Of a stretch of 64,000 nt of DNA, positions 26,173 through 35,067 are shown piece after piece. Within the stretch, counting starts at the first letter, position 1. Each line of letters begins with the position of its first letter. This stretch comes from Lutibacter sp. B1 (lineage in GTDB: Bacteria > Bacteroidota > Bacteroidia > Flavobacteriales > Flavobacteriaceae): assembly GCF_012524075.1 (NCBI RefSeq), contig NZ_JAAZUI010000015.1, positions 1 to 64,000 of the forward strand. The letters are read 5' to 3'. Both the position numbers and the translations under genes were made by a program. The notes under the pieces were generated by a model. That model was not told the origin of the DNA, did not search any database, and saw nothing but the letters and a program-made list of their open reading frames with translations.

Positions 26173-26799
26173 ATGGAAGTAATTTTAAAATACTTTTCAA
26201 ATTTATCGGACAATCAAGTAGCACAATTTTCTAAATTAGAAGAATTATATACCTATTGGAATGAACAAATCAATGTAATATCGAGAAAAGATATAGATGA
26301 ATTATATATAAGACACGTTTTACATTCATTAGGAATTGCTAAAGTACAACCATTTAAACCAAATGCTAAAATACTAGATATTGGTACCGGAGGAGGTTTT
26401 CCGGGAATTCCGTTAGCTATTTTATTTCCTGAAACTGAATTTCATTTAGTTGATTCAATTGGAAAAAAAATTAAAGTTGTAAATGAGGTTACTAAAGCTC
26501 TTGGTTTAAAAAATGTGAAGGCTGAGCATGTTAGAGCAGAATTGGTTAAAGATGAATTTGATTTTGTAGTGTCAAGAGCAGTTACTAAAATGGATGATTT
26601 TGTAAAATGGACACGCGATAAAATTTCTAAAAAACAAAAGCACACCTTAAAAAATGGTATTTTATATTTAAAAGGAGGAGATTTAACAGATGAACTAGTT
26701 AATTTTCCCAAAGCAACTTTGTATAATTTAACAGATTTTTTCCAAGAAGATTTTTTTGACACAAAAAAAGTGGTACATATTCCAATAAAAAAGAAATAA
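26173..26799 (+). CDS. rsmG: 16S rRNA (guanine527-N7)-methyltransferase RsmG
   Basis: A 208-residue Rossmann methyltransferase. YWNEQINVISRKD at the N-terminus, the SAM site KILDIGTGGGFPGIPLAILFP split near 65-85, and VSRAVTKMDDF near 135-145 are characteristic. RsmG methylates G527 of 16S rRNA; its loss gives low-level streptomycin resistance in other bacteria. A TAAATTTG element (26146-26153) lies 20 bases before the ATG. Confidence 0.95.
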   Translation: MEVILKYFSNLSDNQVAQFSKLEELYTYWNEQINVISRKDIDELYIRHVLHSLGIAKVQPFKPNAKILDIGTGGGFPGIPLAILFPETEFHLVDSIGKKIKVVNEVTKALGLKNVKAEHVRAELVKDEFDFVVSRAVTKMDDFVKWTRDKISKKQKHTLKNGILYLKGGDLTDELVNFPKATLYNLTDFFQEDFFDTKKVVHIPIKKK

Positions 26800-26864
26800 T
26801 ATGATTTTTGTTATCTTTTTTATAAAAAATAAAAGATAAATTTGTCTTTTATAAAATGATATTT

Positions 26865-27044
26865 ATGGAACACAAAAAAGAGTGCCTAGTTTGCAAAAAA
26901 ACTTTAGAAGAAATACCGGTAACTAAATTTTATTACCAGGATAGTTATTTTTATTTATGCCCACAACATATACCTGTTTTAATTCATAGCCCTCAAGAAT
27001 TAGTGGGTTTGTTACCAGATGTAGATAAAATAAGAGGAGTGTAA
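26865..27044 (+). CDS. Small Cys/His protein, possible metal-binding ribbon
   Basis: A 59-residue protein (starting at the second ATG). It has CLVC at residues 7-10 and CPQH at 32-35, spaced as in a short zinc ribbon, and a C-terminal SPQELVGLLPDVDKI segment. TAAATTTG at 26837-26844 would put the transcript start near 26850, which favours the ATG at 26865 over the one at 26856. Family unknown; a structural zinc site is inferred. Confidence 0.65.
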   Translation: MEHKKECLVCKKTLEEIPVTKFYYQDSYFYLCPQHIPVLIHSPQELVGLLPDVDKIRGV

Positions 27045-27305
27045 GTAAAAAAAGTGATATTAGTTACATATTTTTAAAATAAAAAATTTATTATTGCACT
27101 TTGTAATTTTGTGGTTATGATAATGATTAAGTGATTTTTTGTAAAAAAACTTAATTAATTTACATATAAAGAAATTTTATTATCAAAAATGAACTAATTT
27201 GTTGCTTTATCTTTATTTTATCTAAAAACCCTTATTAAATTGGATGAAATGATGGAGTTTATAAATAAACATACGCGATAATAAAATGTTTAAACATTAG
27301 TAAAG
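27045..27305. other. Intergenic stretch, nothing recognised
   Basis: AT-rich DNA between the small Cys/His gene and the terminator of the dehydrogenase gene. No frame longer than about 15 codons with conserved-looking content and no RNA structure was seen. Confidence 0.5.
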
Positions 27306-27333
27306 AAAAACTCGCCGAAAGGCGAGTTTTTTA
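27306..27333 (-). terminator. Terminator of the dehydrogenase gene
   Basis: CTCGCC (27311-27316) and GGCGAG (27321-27326) form a GC-rich hairpin with flanking T runs, seven bases after the stop codon. Confidence 0.85.
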
Positions 27334-27339
27334 TTGTTG

Positions 27340-29058
27340 TTAATTTTTGAACTTGCTCTTTAAATCTTTACCAAGTTCTTTCAATTTTTCTACGGCACTT
27401 TCAACTTCTTTTTCAACAGTTTCAATAGTGCTTTCCTTTAAAAATGGGTATCTGTAATCTGTTGGAGGTACAAAAGTTTCTTTAATTGTACGGTTGCTTA
27501 CCCAACGTAATAAGTTCCAAACAGAACCTGCTTTGTCGTTAGTTCCGGAACCACGGGCACCACCAAACGGTTGTTGTCCTACAACAGCTCCTGTTGGTTT
27601 GTCATTAATATAAAAGTTACCTGCTGCATTTTCTAGTTTATTTGTTGCTATATCAATCACATATCTGTCTCCACTAAAAATTGCTCCTGTTAAAGCATAT
27701 TCACTGGTTTTGTCAACTAGGTCTAAAGTTTCTTCCCATTTTTCATCTTCGTAAACATAAATTGTAAGGATAGGCCCAAACAATTCGGTACTCATTGTTT
27801 TGTATTGAGGATTTGTAGTTAAAATAACAGTTGGTTCAATAAAATAACCTACAGAATCATCATAGTTTCCTCCAATAATAATTTCAGCATCAGCATCTTC
27901 TTTTGCTTTATCTATATAACTTGATAGTTTATCAAAAGCTCTTCTGTCAATTACAGCATTGATAAAATTAGTGGTATCATCAGGAGCTCCCATTTTAAAG
28001 GAAGCAATATCTTTTTCGATTGATGTTTTAATAGATTCCCATAAACTTTTTGGTAAATAAGCACGAGATGCAGCAGAGCATTTTTGACCTTGGTATTCAA
28101 AAGCACCTCTTGAAATTGCTGTGGCTACTTCTTGAGCATTAGCTGTTGGATGTGCCCAAATAAAATCTTTACCTCCTGTTTCACCTACAATTCTAGGGTA
28201 CGATTTATACTTGCCTACATTTTTACCAATAGTTTCCCAAAAACTGTTAAATACTGGTGTAGATCCTGTAAAATGAACACCTGCAAAATCCGGATTATTC
28301 AATAAAACATCTGTAATTGTGCCGGAATCTCCTGTTACCATATTAATAACACCATCCGGTAATCCTGCAGCTTTAAACAGTTCCATAATTACTTGAGCTG
28401 AATAAACTTGAGATCTTGCAGGTTTCCAAATAACAACATTACCCATTAAAGCCGGTGAAGCCGGTAAGTTTCCTGCAATTGATGTAAAATTAAAAGGAGT
28501 AATTGCATACACAAAACCTTCTAACGGACGGTATTCCATTCGGTTCCATATTCCGGGAGCAGATTGTGGCTGATTGCTGTATATTTCAGTCATAAATTCA
28601 ACATTAAATCTGAAAAAATCAATCAATTCACAAGCTGAATCAATTTCTGCCTGAAATACGTTTTTAGATTGTGCAATCATTGTTGCAGCGTTTAATTTAT
28701 TACGGAATGGTCCTGCTAATAATTCAGCAGCCTTCAAAAATATAGCAGCTCTGTGTTCCCAGCTTGTAGCAGCCCATTTTACACGAGCTTCAACAGCATT
28801 TTTAACGGCCAATTCAATATGCTCTTTATCGGCAGTATGATATTTTCCAACACAATGTTTATGATCGTGTGGAGGGTGAATATCTATAGTATTTCCTGTT
28901 TTATATTCTTTTCCTCCAATATAAAATGGAATATCAACTTGTTCGTTATACATTTTTTTGTATGTATCTAACAAAGCTCTTCGCTCTGGAGTTCCCGGAG
29001 CATACGATTTAACAGGTTCATTTACTGCTTTTGGTACTTTATAAAATCCTGAAGCCAT
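27340..29058 (-). CDS. pruA: L-glutamate gamma-semialdehyde dehydrogenase (1-pyrroline-5-carboxylate dehydrogenase)
   Basis: A 572-residue aldehyde dehydrogenase that oxidises glutamate semialdehyde to glutamate with NAD+, the second step of proline breakdown. The active site is complete: E293 in VGETGGKD and C327 in QGQKCSA; FTGSTPVF near 263-270 and the closing RWVSNRTIKETFVPP are typical of the group. The family usually ends soon after YRYPFL; here about 30 more residues form an acidic/lysine-rich helix (ETVEKEVESAVEKLKELG). The proline dehydrogenase gene is not in the window. Confidence 0.93.
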   Translation of the reverse strand: MASGFYKVPKAVNEPVKSYAPGTPERRALLDTYKKMYNEQVDIPFYIGGKEYKTGNTIDIHPPHDHKHCVGKYHTADKEHIELAVKNAVEARVKWAATSWEHRAAIFLKAAELLAGPFRNKLNAATMIAQSKNVFQAEIDSACELIDFFRFNVEFMTEIYSNQPQSAPGIWNRMEYRPLEGFVYAITPFNFTSIAGNLPASPALMGNVVIWKPARSQVYSAQVIMELFKAAGLPDGVINMVTGDSGTITDVLLNNPDFAGVHFTGSTPVFNSFWETIGKNVGKYKSYPRIVGETGGKDFIWAHPTANAQEVATAISRGAFEYQGQKCSAASRAYLPKSLWESIKTSIEKDIASFKMGAPDDTTNFINAVIDRRAFDKLSSYIDKAKEDADAEIIIGGNYDDSVGYFIEPTVILTTNPQYKTMSTELFGPILTIYVYEDEKWEETLDLVDKTSEYALTGAIFSGDRYVIDIATNKLENAAGNFYINDKPTGAVVGQQPFGGARGSGTNDKAGSVWNLLRWVSNRTIKETFVPPTDYRYPFLKESTIETVEKEVESAVEKLKELGKDLKSKFKN

Positions 29059-29163
29059 TGTATTTATTTTTAAGTTTTTTAATTTAAATTTGCTAACAAA
29101 GTTACGAAATTGAAACGACTTTTATAGGAATAAACCAATACTCTGTATCTTAATTTTAACAGC

Positions 29164-29868
29164 ATGTGTACCGTTACTTTTTTGCCTTTATCAAACAATG
29201 ATTTTATATTAACTTCTAACAGAGATGAACAAAAAGAAAGAGAAACTTTTCATCCTAAAATTTATGAAGAAGATGGGGTCAAAATGCTTTTTCCAAAAGA
29301 TAAATTGGCTGGAGGAACTTGGATTGGTATTAGTTCAAAAAAGAAATTGGTTTGTGTTTTAAACGGAGCTTTTAAAAAACATAAAAGAAAAGATAGCTAC
29401 ACTAAAAGTAGAGGTGTTATTGCGAAAGAACTTTTAAAAGAAGGAGATAACAATAAGTTTATTGAAAATATGGATTTGAGAGGGGTTGAGCCTTTTACTA
29501 TGGTTATTATTGATTGGAGTAAAAATGAAATAAACTTATTTGAATGGATTTGGGATGAAAAGCAGAAGTATTTTAAAAAACTAAAAAATGAACCTAAAAT
29601 TTGGGCTTCTTCAACTTTATATACTGATGAAGTTAAAAATTTAAGAAAAGAATGGTTTAGTAATTGGATTGATACCAATGAATTTACGCTAAATAGGATT
29701 TTGGAATTTCATCATTCTGAAATTGGAGATAAAAAACAAGCTGTTTTAATGAAGCGTTCTTATGTTGAAACTGTGAGTATTACTTCAGTAAGAAAAGATA
29801 GAAACACTGTTGAGATGTATTATGAAGATGTTGTTAAGAGAGAAATTTCTAATCTGGTTTTAAGGTAG
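29164..29868 (+). CDS. NRDE (TANGO2) family protein
   Basis: A 234-residue protein starting MCTVTFLP, with N-R-D-E in ILTSNRDEQKERE at about 20-24 and GGTWIGIS near 50. These are the defining features of the NRDE family, related to eukaryotic TANGO2 and to Ntn-type folds with an N-terminal cysteine (C2 here). The cellular role of bacterial members is not settled; heme handling has been suggested for relatives. Length is typical. Confidence 0.88.
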   Translation: MCTVTFLPLSNNDFILTSNRDEQKERETFHPKIYEEDGVKMLFPKDKLAGGTWIGISSKKKLVCVLNGAFKKHKRKDSYTKSRGVIAKELLKEGDNNKFIENMDLRGVEPFTMVIIDWSKNEINLFEWIWDEKQKYFKKLKNEPKIWASSTLYTDEVKNLRKEWFSNWIDTNEFTLNRILEFHHSEIGDKKQAVLMKRSYVETVSITSVRKDRNTVEMYYEDVVKREISNLVLR

Positions 29869-29881
29869 CAGTTTTTATTTT

Positions 29882-30268
29882 TTAATTACTGATGTTTGGC
29901 ACCATTAATTGAAACGTAGGAATATATACTTTAAATGTTCTGGTAGTAGTAAAATTAACCATATTATAAAAACCATTCATAGCTCCAATAGGAGAAGTTA
30001 AAAAACAATTGGATTTGTAAGTGTGTATTTGCGATGGTTTTAAAATAGGTTTTTTGCCAATAACACCAACACCATCAACAATTTCGGTATTATTTAAAGA
30101 ATCAAAAATTTTCCAATGACGTTCTAAAAGTTGAACGGTATCGTTACTCTGATTTTCAATGGTAACTTGGTAAGAAAAGGCAAAATAAAGCTTGTAATTT
30201 CTATAGCTGGTGCCTTCAAATTTAGAAATTACTGAAATTTTAATTCCATTTGTTACTTGTTGTACCAT
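29882..30268 (-). CDS. apaG: ApaG domain protein
   Basis: A 128-residue immunoglobulin-like beta-sandwich protein. The pattern YLFAFSYQVTIENQS... WKIFD... GVGVIGKKPILKPSQIHTYKS...GAMNGFY is that of ApaG, read in separate segments across residues 27-112. ApaG is linked to cobalt/magnesium tolerance and diadenosine tetraphosphate levels in enterobacteria; the molecular role is unclear. It converges with the NRDE gene, leaving 13 bases between stops, and lies downstream of the plug protein gene. Confidence 0.9.
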   Translation of the reverse strand: MVQQVTNGIKISVISKFEGTSYRNYKLYFAFSYQVTIENQSNDTVQLLERHWKIFDSLNNTEIVDGVGVIGKKPILKPSQIHTYKSNCFLTSPIGAMNGFYNMVNFTTTRTFKVYIPTFQLMVPNISN

Positions 30269-30324
30269 AGTAGTTTACTACTTTGTTTTTCATTTCAAAG
30301 ATAGTAAAATTATTAAATCAAAAC

Positions 30325-31569
30325 TTAGTTGTTTATTTTTTCGGAATTTGCAAATCCAACACCAATCACTTTATCGTATCTACTTCCAAACTTTTTGTAG
30401 TAAACAATTACGGTGTAATCATTTTCGGTTTGGTAAAAAGAACCATCAATATCGTGATTACTTATAATACCATTTTTGTCTTTTGTTACATATTGATAAT
30501 TATAAAATCCTTGTTTAAATAATAAAGTAGCTTCATACAAACCGGTTTTTGGGTTATATGTTAGTTTGTTTGATTCTCCTAAATGCCAGTTATTATAATT
30601 TCCATGAATAAACAGTTCTTTTCCTGTAAGATCCTCCAATGTTTCAAGAGAAAAATGAACCCAACTGTAATCGGCATCGGTATTGGTATAATCACTTTCA
30701 AGAGTTCGGAGAATAAAATTCCCGTTTATATCGGGAAAACGTGTGTAAGGTTGATCAATTCTCTCTTCATCTGTATATAAATAGGTGTTGTATAAATCAT
30801 CACCAAGTTCAATATTAGCAATGTTTAATGTTGTATTTCGGATAGATTTAGTGTCAAAATACAAAAACTCGTTTCCTCCCCAAAAACTGGTTTCTTTGTT
30901 GTATTTATAAAGCAATTCGTTTCCTCTGTAAAATTGAGGTTTTAATCCTGTAATTGCAGTTTGCCAATTGTTATTTTGAAGTATAACGGGTTTAACTTCT
31001 TCGCTTGGGTTATTTATGGTGAAATTAGGGTGATTAATAACAAATTCTACAGATTGTTTTTCGTTTATATAACTAATATTTCTGCTTCTGTAAACTGAAA
31101 CTCCAACAGTTACAACAGGTTCGTAAACAATAAACTTACGTTTAAAAACAATTTTAGAATCCTCATTTAATACAGAGATTGTATAATTCCCCGAAATTTT
31201 AATTTGTGTATTGTCATTGGGAATTGTTAAGGTATAATTTGTATAAGGTTGTAATGTGTTGAAAGAATTCTCATAGTCTCTTATTCTATCTTCAGCATAG
31301 CCATCAATAAATTCTGAATCAGTTAAGTTTGAAGGTTGCCAATCAAAAGTGCAATGTTCTATTTTGTAAGTATAATCATGTTCATCAGCATTTAAATCGT
31401 CAAAACTAAGTGTCAGTTTTTCTCCAAGTTCAATAATTGGCGCGTAATTATTTACTGAAGTTGGTTTTAAAATAATGGTTTTAATATTTTCTGATTCAAA
31501 ATAATGGGTTTGAGAAAAACCAATTTGAAATAGGAAGAATGCACAAATAAACAATAAAAGATGTTTCAA
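30325..31569 (-). CDS. DUF5103 protein, type IX secretion system plug component
   Basis: A beta-rich exported protein with sections typical of DUF5103: SENIKTIILKP, YTYKIEHCTFDWQPSNLTDSEF split between strands, and ending DYTVIVYYKK then GVGFANSEK. DUF5103 proteins include the plug that closes the SprA translocon of the type IX system. The open frame reaches back to 31659, but a normal signal peptide (KHLLLFICAFFLFQIGFSQ) begins at a TTG at 31569, which I take as the start; the ATG at 31659 would add 30 residues of hydrophobic, unusual leader. It is divergent to nqrA. Confidence 0.85.
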   Translation of the reverse strand: MKHLLLFICAFFLFQIGFSQTHYFESENIKTIILKPTSVNNYAPIIELGEKLTLSFDDLNADEHDYTYKIEHCTFDWQPSNLTDSEFIDGYAEDRIRDYENSFNTLQPYTNYTLTIPNDNTQIKISGNYTISVLNEDSKIVFKRKFIVYEPVVTVGVSVYRSRNISYINEKQSVEFVINHPNFTINNPSEEVKPVILQNNNWQTAITGLKPQFYRGNELLYKYNKETSFWGGNEFLYFDTKSIRNTTLNIANIELGDDLYNTYLYTDEERIDQPYTRFPDINGNFILRTLESDYTNTDADYSWVHFSLETLEDLTGKELFIHGNYNNWHLGESNKLTYNPKTGLYEATLLFKQGFYNYQYVTKDKNGIISNHDIDGSFYQTENDYTVIVYYKKFGSRYDKVIGVGFANSEKINN

Positions 31570-31717
31570 GATAAATTGAATTAGTGTTGATGTTAATTTA
31601 GCAAATGTTATACCAAAAATATAATTGTAAAGGTAATAAAACTGAGATTGATAAAGCAAGTTGATATTTGTTACATAAAAAATTAAAAAAAATGTTATAA
31701 ACTACATGATAAATTCT

Positions 31718-31725
31718 TATTTTTG
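31718..31725 (+). promoter_or_regulatory. Candidate -7 element of the nqr operon
   Basis: TATTTTTG matches TAnnTTTG, about 36 bases before the nqrA ATG. No clear TTG is found at the right spacing upstream, so support is partial. Confidence 0.35.
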
Positions 31726-31760
31726 CTCAGTTTTCTAAGACTATTAAATAAACTTAAAAT

Positions 31761-33110
31761 ATGTCACAAGACATTCGAATTAAAAAAGGATTAGATATTA
31801 AGCTGAAAGGTGAAGCCGAGAAAGTTACCGAGGATGCAATATCTAGTAATGTATACACATTAAAACCTGAAGATTTCCACTCTATCATTCCAAAATTATC
31901 ATTAAAAGTTGGCGAAAAGTTAAAAGCTGGGCAATCAGTTTTTTACAGCAAAGCTAATCAAGATATTAAATTTCCTTCGCCTGTTAGTGGTGAATTGGTT
32001 GATGTTATTCGTGGAGAAAAGAGAAAAATATTAGCGTTCAAAATTCAAGCTGATAACGAACAGCAATTTGTTGATTTTGGAATTAAAGATCCAAAAGCAA
32101 TGAAAGCTGAAGAAGTTAAAAGTCATTTGCTGGAGGCCGGTTGCTGGCCGTTTATTAAGCAAAGACCGTATGATGTAATTGCAAACCCAACTAAAACGCC
32201 AAAGGCAATATTTGTGTCTGCATACGCCAGTGCACCTTTAGCTGCTGATTATGATTATGTTTTGGAAGGTAAAGAAAAAGAATTACAAGCTGCAGTTACT
32301 GCATTAAGTAAACTTACTGAGGGAGAAGTTCATGTTTCGGTTGGTAAAAGTTCCAGTTCTCAATTTGCAGGGCTAAATAATATTACTTTACATAAAGTTT
32401 CAGGTCCACACCCTTCTGGAAATGTTAGTACACAAATTGCAAAAATAGATCCTATAAATAAAGGAGAAGTTGTTTGGACTGTTACTCCTCAGGATTTAGT
32501 AATTATTGGAGAATTATTGTTAACAGGCAAATTTAATGCTGAGCGTGTTATTGCTTTAGCAGGTTCATCAGTTAAAGCTCCAAAGTATTACAAAACAAAA
32601 ATAGGAGCTTCTATAGATTCAATTGTTAAGGGTAAACTTAATGAAGTAAGTAAAAGAATTATTAGCGGAAATGTACTAACAGGTAAAGCGAAAGATTTAA
32701 AAGGGAATTTAGGTTATTACGATAATATAGTTACTGTTATACCTGAAGGTGACGATTATGAGATGTTTGGCTGGAATAAACCTGTTTTCAAAAAAATATC
32801 AACAACAAGAGCTTTAACTTTTTCTTGGTTATTTCCTAATAAAAAATACGATTTAAATACAAATACAAACGGTGAGCATAGAGCTTTTGTGGTTACAGGT
32901 TCTTATGAAGAAGTTTTTCCTTTAGATATTTATCCAATGCAAATTCTAAAATCTTGCATGTATCAAGATTTAGATGAAATGGAAAAATTAGGAATGTACG
33001 AAGTAGCACCTGAAGATTTTGCTTTAACAGAATTTATTTGTGTGTCTAAACAACCACATCAGGAAATTATAAGAAAAGGTTTAGACTTAATGTTAAAAGA
33101 AATAGGATAA
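31761..33110 (+). CDS. nqrA: Na+-translocating NADH:quinone reductase subunit A
   Basis: A 449-residue soluble subunit of the Nqr complex, facing the cytoplasm. It starts IRIKKGLDIKLKGEAE and contains PGPHPSGN-like VSGPHPSGNVSTQI near 212-225 and ends with IRKGLDLMLKEIG, all typical. Subunit A helps hold quinone and interacts with NqrB. First gene of a six-gene operon in the canonical A-F order, so the complex is complete. Confidence 0.96.
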   Translation: MSQDIRIKKGLDIKLKGEAEKVTEDAISSNVYTLKPEDFHSIIPKLSLKVGEKLKAGQSVFYSKANQDIKFPSPVSGELVDVIRGEKRKILAFKIQADNEQQFVDFGIKDPKAMKAEEVKSHLLEAGCWPFIKQRPYDVIANPTKTPKAIFVSAYASAPLAADYDYVLEGKEKELQAAVTALSKLTEGEVHVSVGKSSSSQFAGLNNITLHKVSGPHPSGNVSTQIAKIDPINKGEVVWTVTPQDLVIIGELLLTGKFNAERVIALAGSSVKAPKYYKTKIGASIDSIVKGKLNEVSKRIISGNVLTGKAKDLKGNLGYYDNIVTVIPEGDDYEMFGWNKPVFKKISTTRALTFSWLFPNKKYDLNTNTNGEHRAFVVTGSYEEVFPLDIYPMQILKSCMYQDLDEMEKLGMYEVAPEDFALTEFICVSKQPHQEIIRKGLDLMLKEIG

Positions 33111-33114
33111 AATT

Positions 33115-34314
33115 ATGGGATTAAAAGAAAAATTACATAATATAAAAGAAAAAGGTAAAGGTAAAAAGTGGGCACCTGCTTTTGGAGCACTTCATACTTT
33201 TTTATACACACCTAATGACACTACACACTCTGGTGGTCATGTTAGAGCGGCAGATGATTTAAAAAGAACAATGACAATTGTTGTGTTAGCTTTAATACCT
33301 TGTTTAATATTTGGAATGTTCAATACAGGATATCAGCATTTTCAAGCTTTTGGAGAGCCGGTAGACTTTTTATCTTGGGATGCATTTTGGATTGGGTTTT
33401 TAAAGTTATTACCTCTTATAATTGTTTCTTATGTTGTTGGATTAGGTATTGAAGTTCTTTTCGCAATAATTAAAGGACACGAAGTTGAAGAAGGATATTT
33501 TGTAACAGGTATGTTAGTTCCTCTTATTGTTCCTGTAGATATACCTTTATGGATGCTTGCTGTAGCAGTTGTTTTTGGAGTAGTAATTGGAAAAGAAGTT
33601 TTTGGTGGTACCGGAATGAATATTTTAAATCCGGCTTTAGTTATTAGAGCATTCTTGTTCTTTGCTTATCCAACTTGGATGAGTGGTGATAAAGTTTGGG
33701 TTACAGGAGCTGCAGAAAGAGCTAACCAAATTATTGAAGGAGCCAATCTCGATGCCGTTTCAGGTGAAACTATTTTAGGAAGCCTAGCACAAGGAACAGA
33801 TCTTGGATACTCAGTTTCAGATATGTTTTTCGGTTTTATACCGGGGTCAGTTGGTGAAACATCAACATTTTTAATATTATTGGCAGGATTGTTTTTAATA
33901 TTTACTAAAGTTGGTAGTTGGAGAATCATGTTATCATCAGTTATTGGAGCAATAGTAATGGGATTAATTTTCAATAGTGTTGTAGATTTTGGTTGGATTC
34001 AAGAAGGAACTAAATTTTATACTTTAATGAACACGCCATATTGGCATCATTTATTATTGGGAGGTTTTGCTTTTGGAATTGTTTTTATGGCAACAGATCC
34101 GGTTACAGCTTCTCAAACTACTAAAGGAAAATGGATTTATGGATTTTTAATAGGATTCTTTTCAATAATGATTCGTGTTTTCAATCCTGCATATCCGGAA
34201 GGCGTTATGTTAGCAATACTATTAATGAATGTATTTGCTCCAACAATTGACCATTATGTGGTTCAAGGTAACGTTAAAAGAAGATTAAAACGTTTAAAAG
34301 TAAAAACAGCTTAA
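33115..34314 (+). CDS. nqrB: Na+-translocating NADH:quinone reductase subunit B
   Basis: A 399-residue membrane subunit with about ten helices, four bases after nqrA. It carries a covalent FMN on a threonine and a riboflavin site and is part of the sodium path. The FMN-attachment segment is probably DAVSGETI at 213-220, with T219; the family pattern is D-x-x-S-G-A-T, so alanine is replaced by glutamate here. GEVEEGYFVTGMLVPLIVPVD and IGKEVFGGTGMNILNPAL (as separate segments) are diagnostic. Confidence 0.95.
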   Translation: MGLKEKLHNIKEKGKGKKWAPAFGALHTFLYTPNDTTHSGGHVRAADDLKRTMTIVVLALIPCLIFGMFNTGYQHFQAFGEPVDFLSWDAFWIGFLKLLPLIIVSYVVGLGIEVLFAIIKGHEVEEGYFVTGMLVPLIVPVDIPLWMLAVAVVFGVVIGKEVFGGTGMNILNPALVIRAFLFFAYPTWMSGDKVWVTGAAERANQIIEGANLDAVSGETILGSLAQGTDLGYSVSDMFFGFIPGSVGETSTFLILLAGLFLIFTKVGSWRIMLSSVIGAIVMGLIFNSVVDFGWIQEGTKFYTLMNTPYWHHLLLGGFAFGIVFMATDPVTASQTTKGKWIYGFLIGFFSIMIRVFNPAYPEGVMLAILLMNVFAPTIDHYVVQGNVKRRLKRLKVKTA

Positions 34315-34317
34315 CAA

Positions 34318-35064
34318 ATGGCAAAAAATACTGAAAGTAACGTATATACAGTACTGTTTGCAACAGGAATGGTACTTGTTGTAGGAATATTATTAGCTTA
34401 CGTAGCTTCATCATTAAGTGATAAAATTTCTGAAAATAAACGTATTGAAAAGCAACAGAATATTTTATACGCAATGGGAGTTAATGAAAATGATGAAAGT
34501 AGTGTTTCATTTGTTTCAAAAGATATTGTTGGTGATGAATTCTCTAAATACATAACTAAACAATTAGTAATAACCGGAACGGAGGCAGTAGAAGACAGTA
34601 CGGCATATTTAATTGATATTAAAAAAGAAGCTGAATTAGCAAAAAAAGCTACCTATAAGCGTAGATTACCATTATTTATAGGAAATAAAGATGGAAGAGA
34701 TTTTTATATAATTCCTGTTAGAGGTAAAGGTTTGTGGGATGCTATTTGGGGATATGTAGCACTAGATAATCAATTAGTGGTACAAGGAGTTTATTTTGAT
34801 CATGCTGGTGAAACACCGGGATTAGGATCAAATATTAAAGAACGTTTTTTTATGGATGATTTTACCGGAGAGCATATTTTAGATGGAGATAGTTTTAAAG
34901 GAATTACTGTAGCTAAAGGGAATGCTGATCCAAAAAACATGGATAAAACGGATTTTGAAGTAGATGCAATAGCTGGAGCAACAATTACAGGGAATGGTTT
35001 AGCAGCTATGTTAAAAAAAGATTTAAAAATGTATCTACCATATTTAAAAACAATAAAGCAATAA
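34318..35064 (+). CDS. nqrC: Na+-translocating NADH:quinone reductase subunit C
   Basis: A 248-residue protein with one N-terminal helix (about 11-31) and a periplasmic FMN-binding domain. The attachment motif DAIAGAT lies at 216-222, so FMN would be bound to T222 through phosphoester linkage by ApbE, encoded at 39.3 kb. GVYFDHAGETPGLGSNI near 158-173 is a second family mark. It starts three bases after nqrB. Confidence 0.95.
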   Translation: MAKNTESNVYTVLFATGMVLVVGILLAYVASSLSDKISENKRIEKQQNILYAMGVNENDESSVSFVSKDIVGDEFSKYITKQLVITGTEAVEDSTAYLIDIKKEAELAKKATYKRRLPLFIGNKDGRDFYIIPVRGKGLWDAIWGYVALDNQLVVQGVYFDHAGETPGLGSNIKERFFMDDFTGEHILDGDSFKGITVAKGNADPKNMDKTDFEVDAIAGATITGNGLAAMLKKDLKMYLPYLKTIKQ

Positions 35065-35067
35065 TTT

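Noticed and set aside
33666-33974. Minus-strand frame inside nqrB (also 34800-35138 and 36829-37095)
   Set aside because: Shadow frames on the reverse of membrane-protein genes with no start signal or family match.
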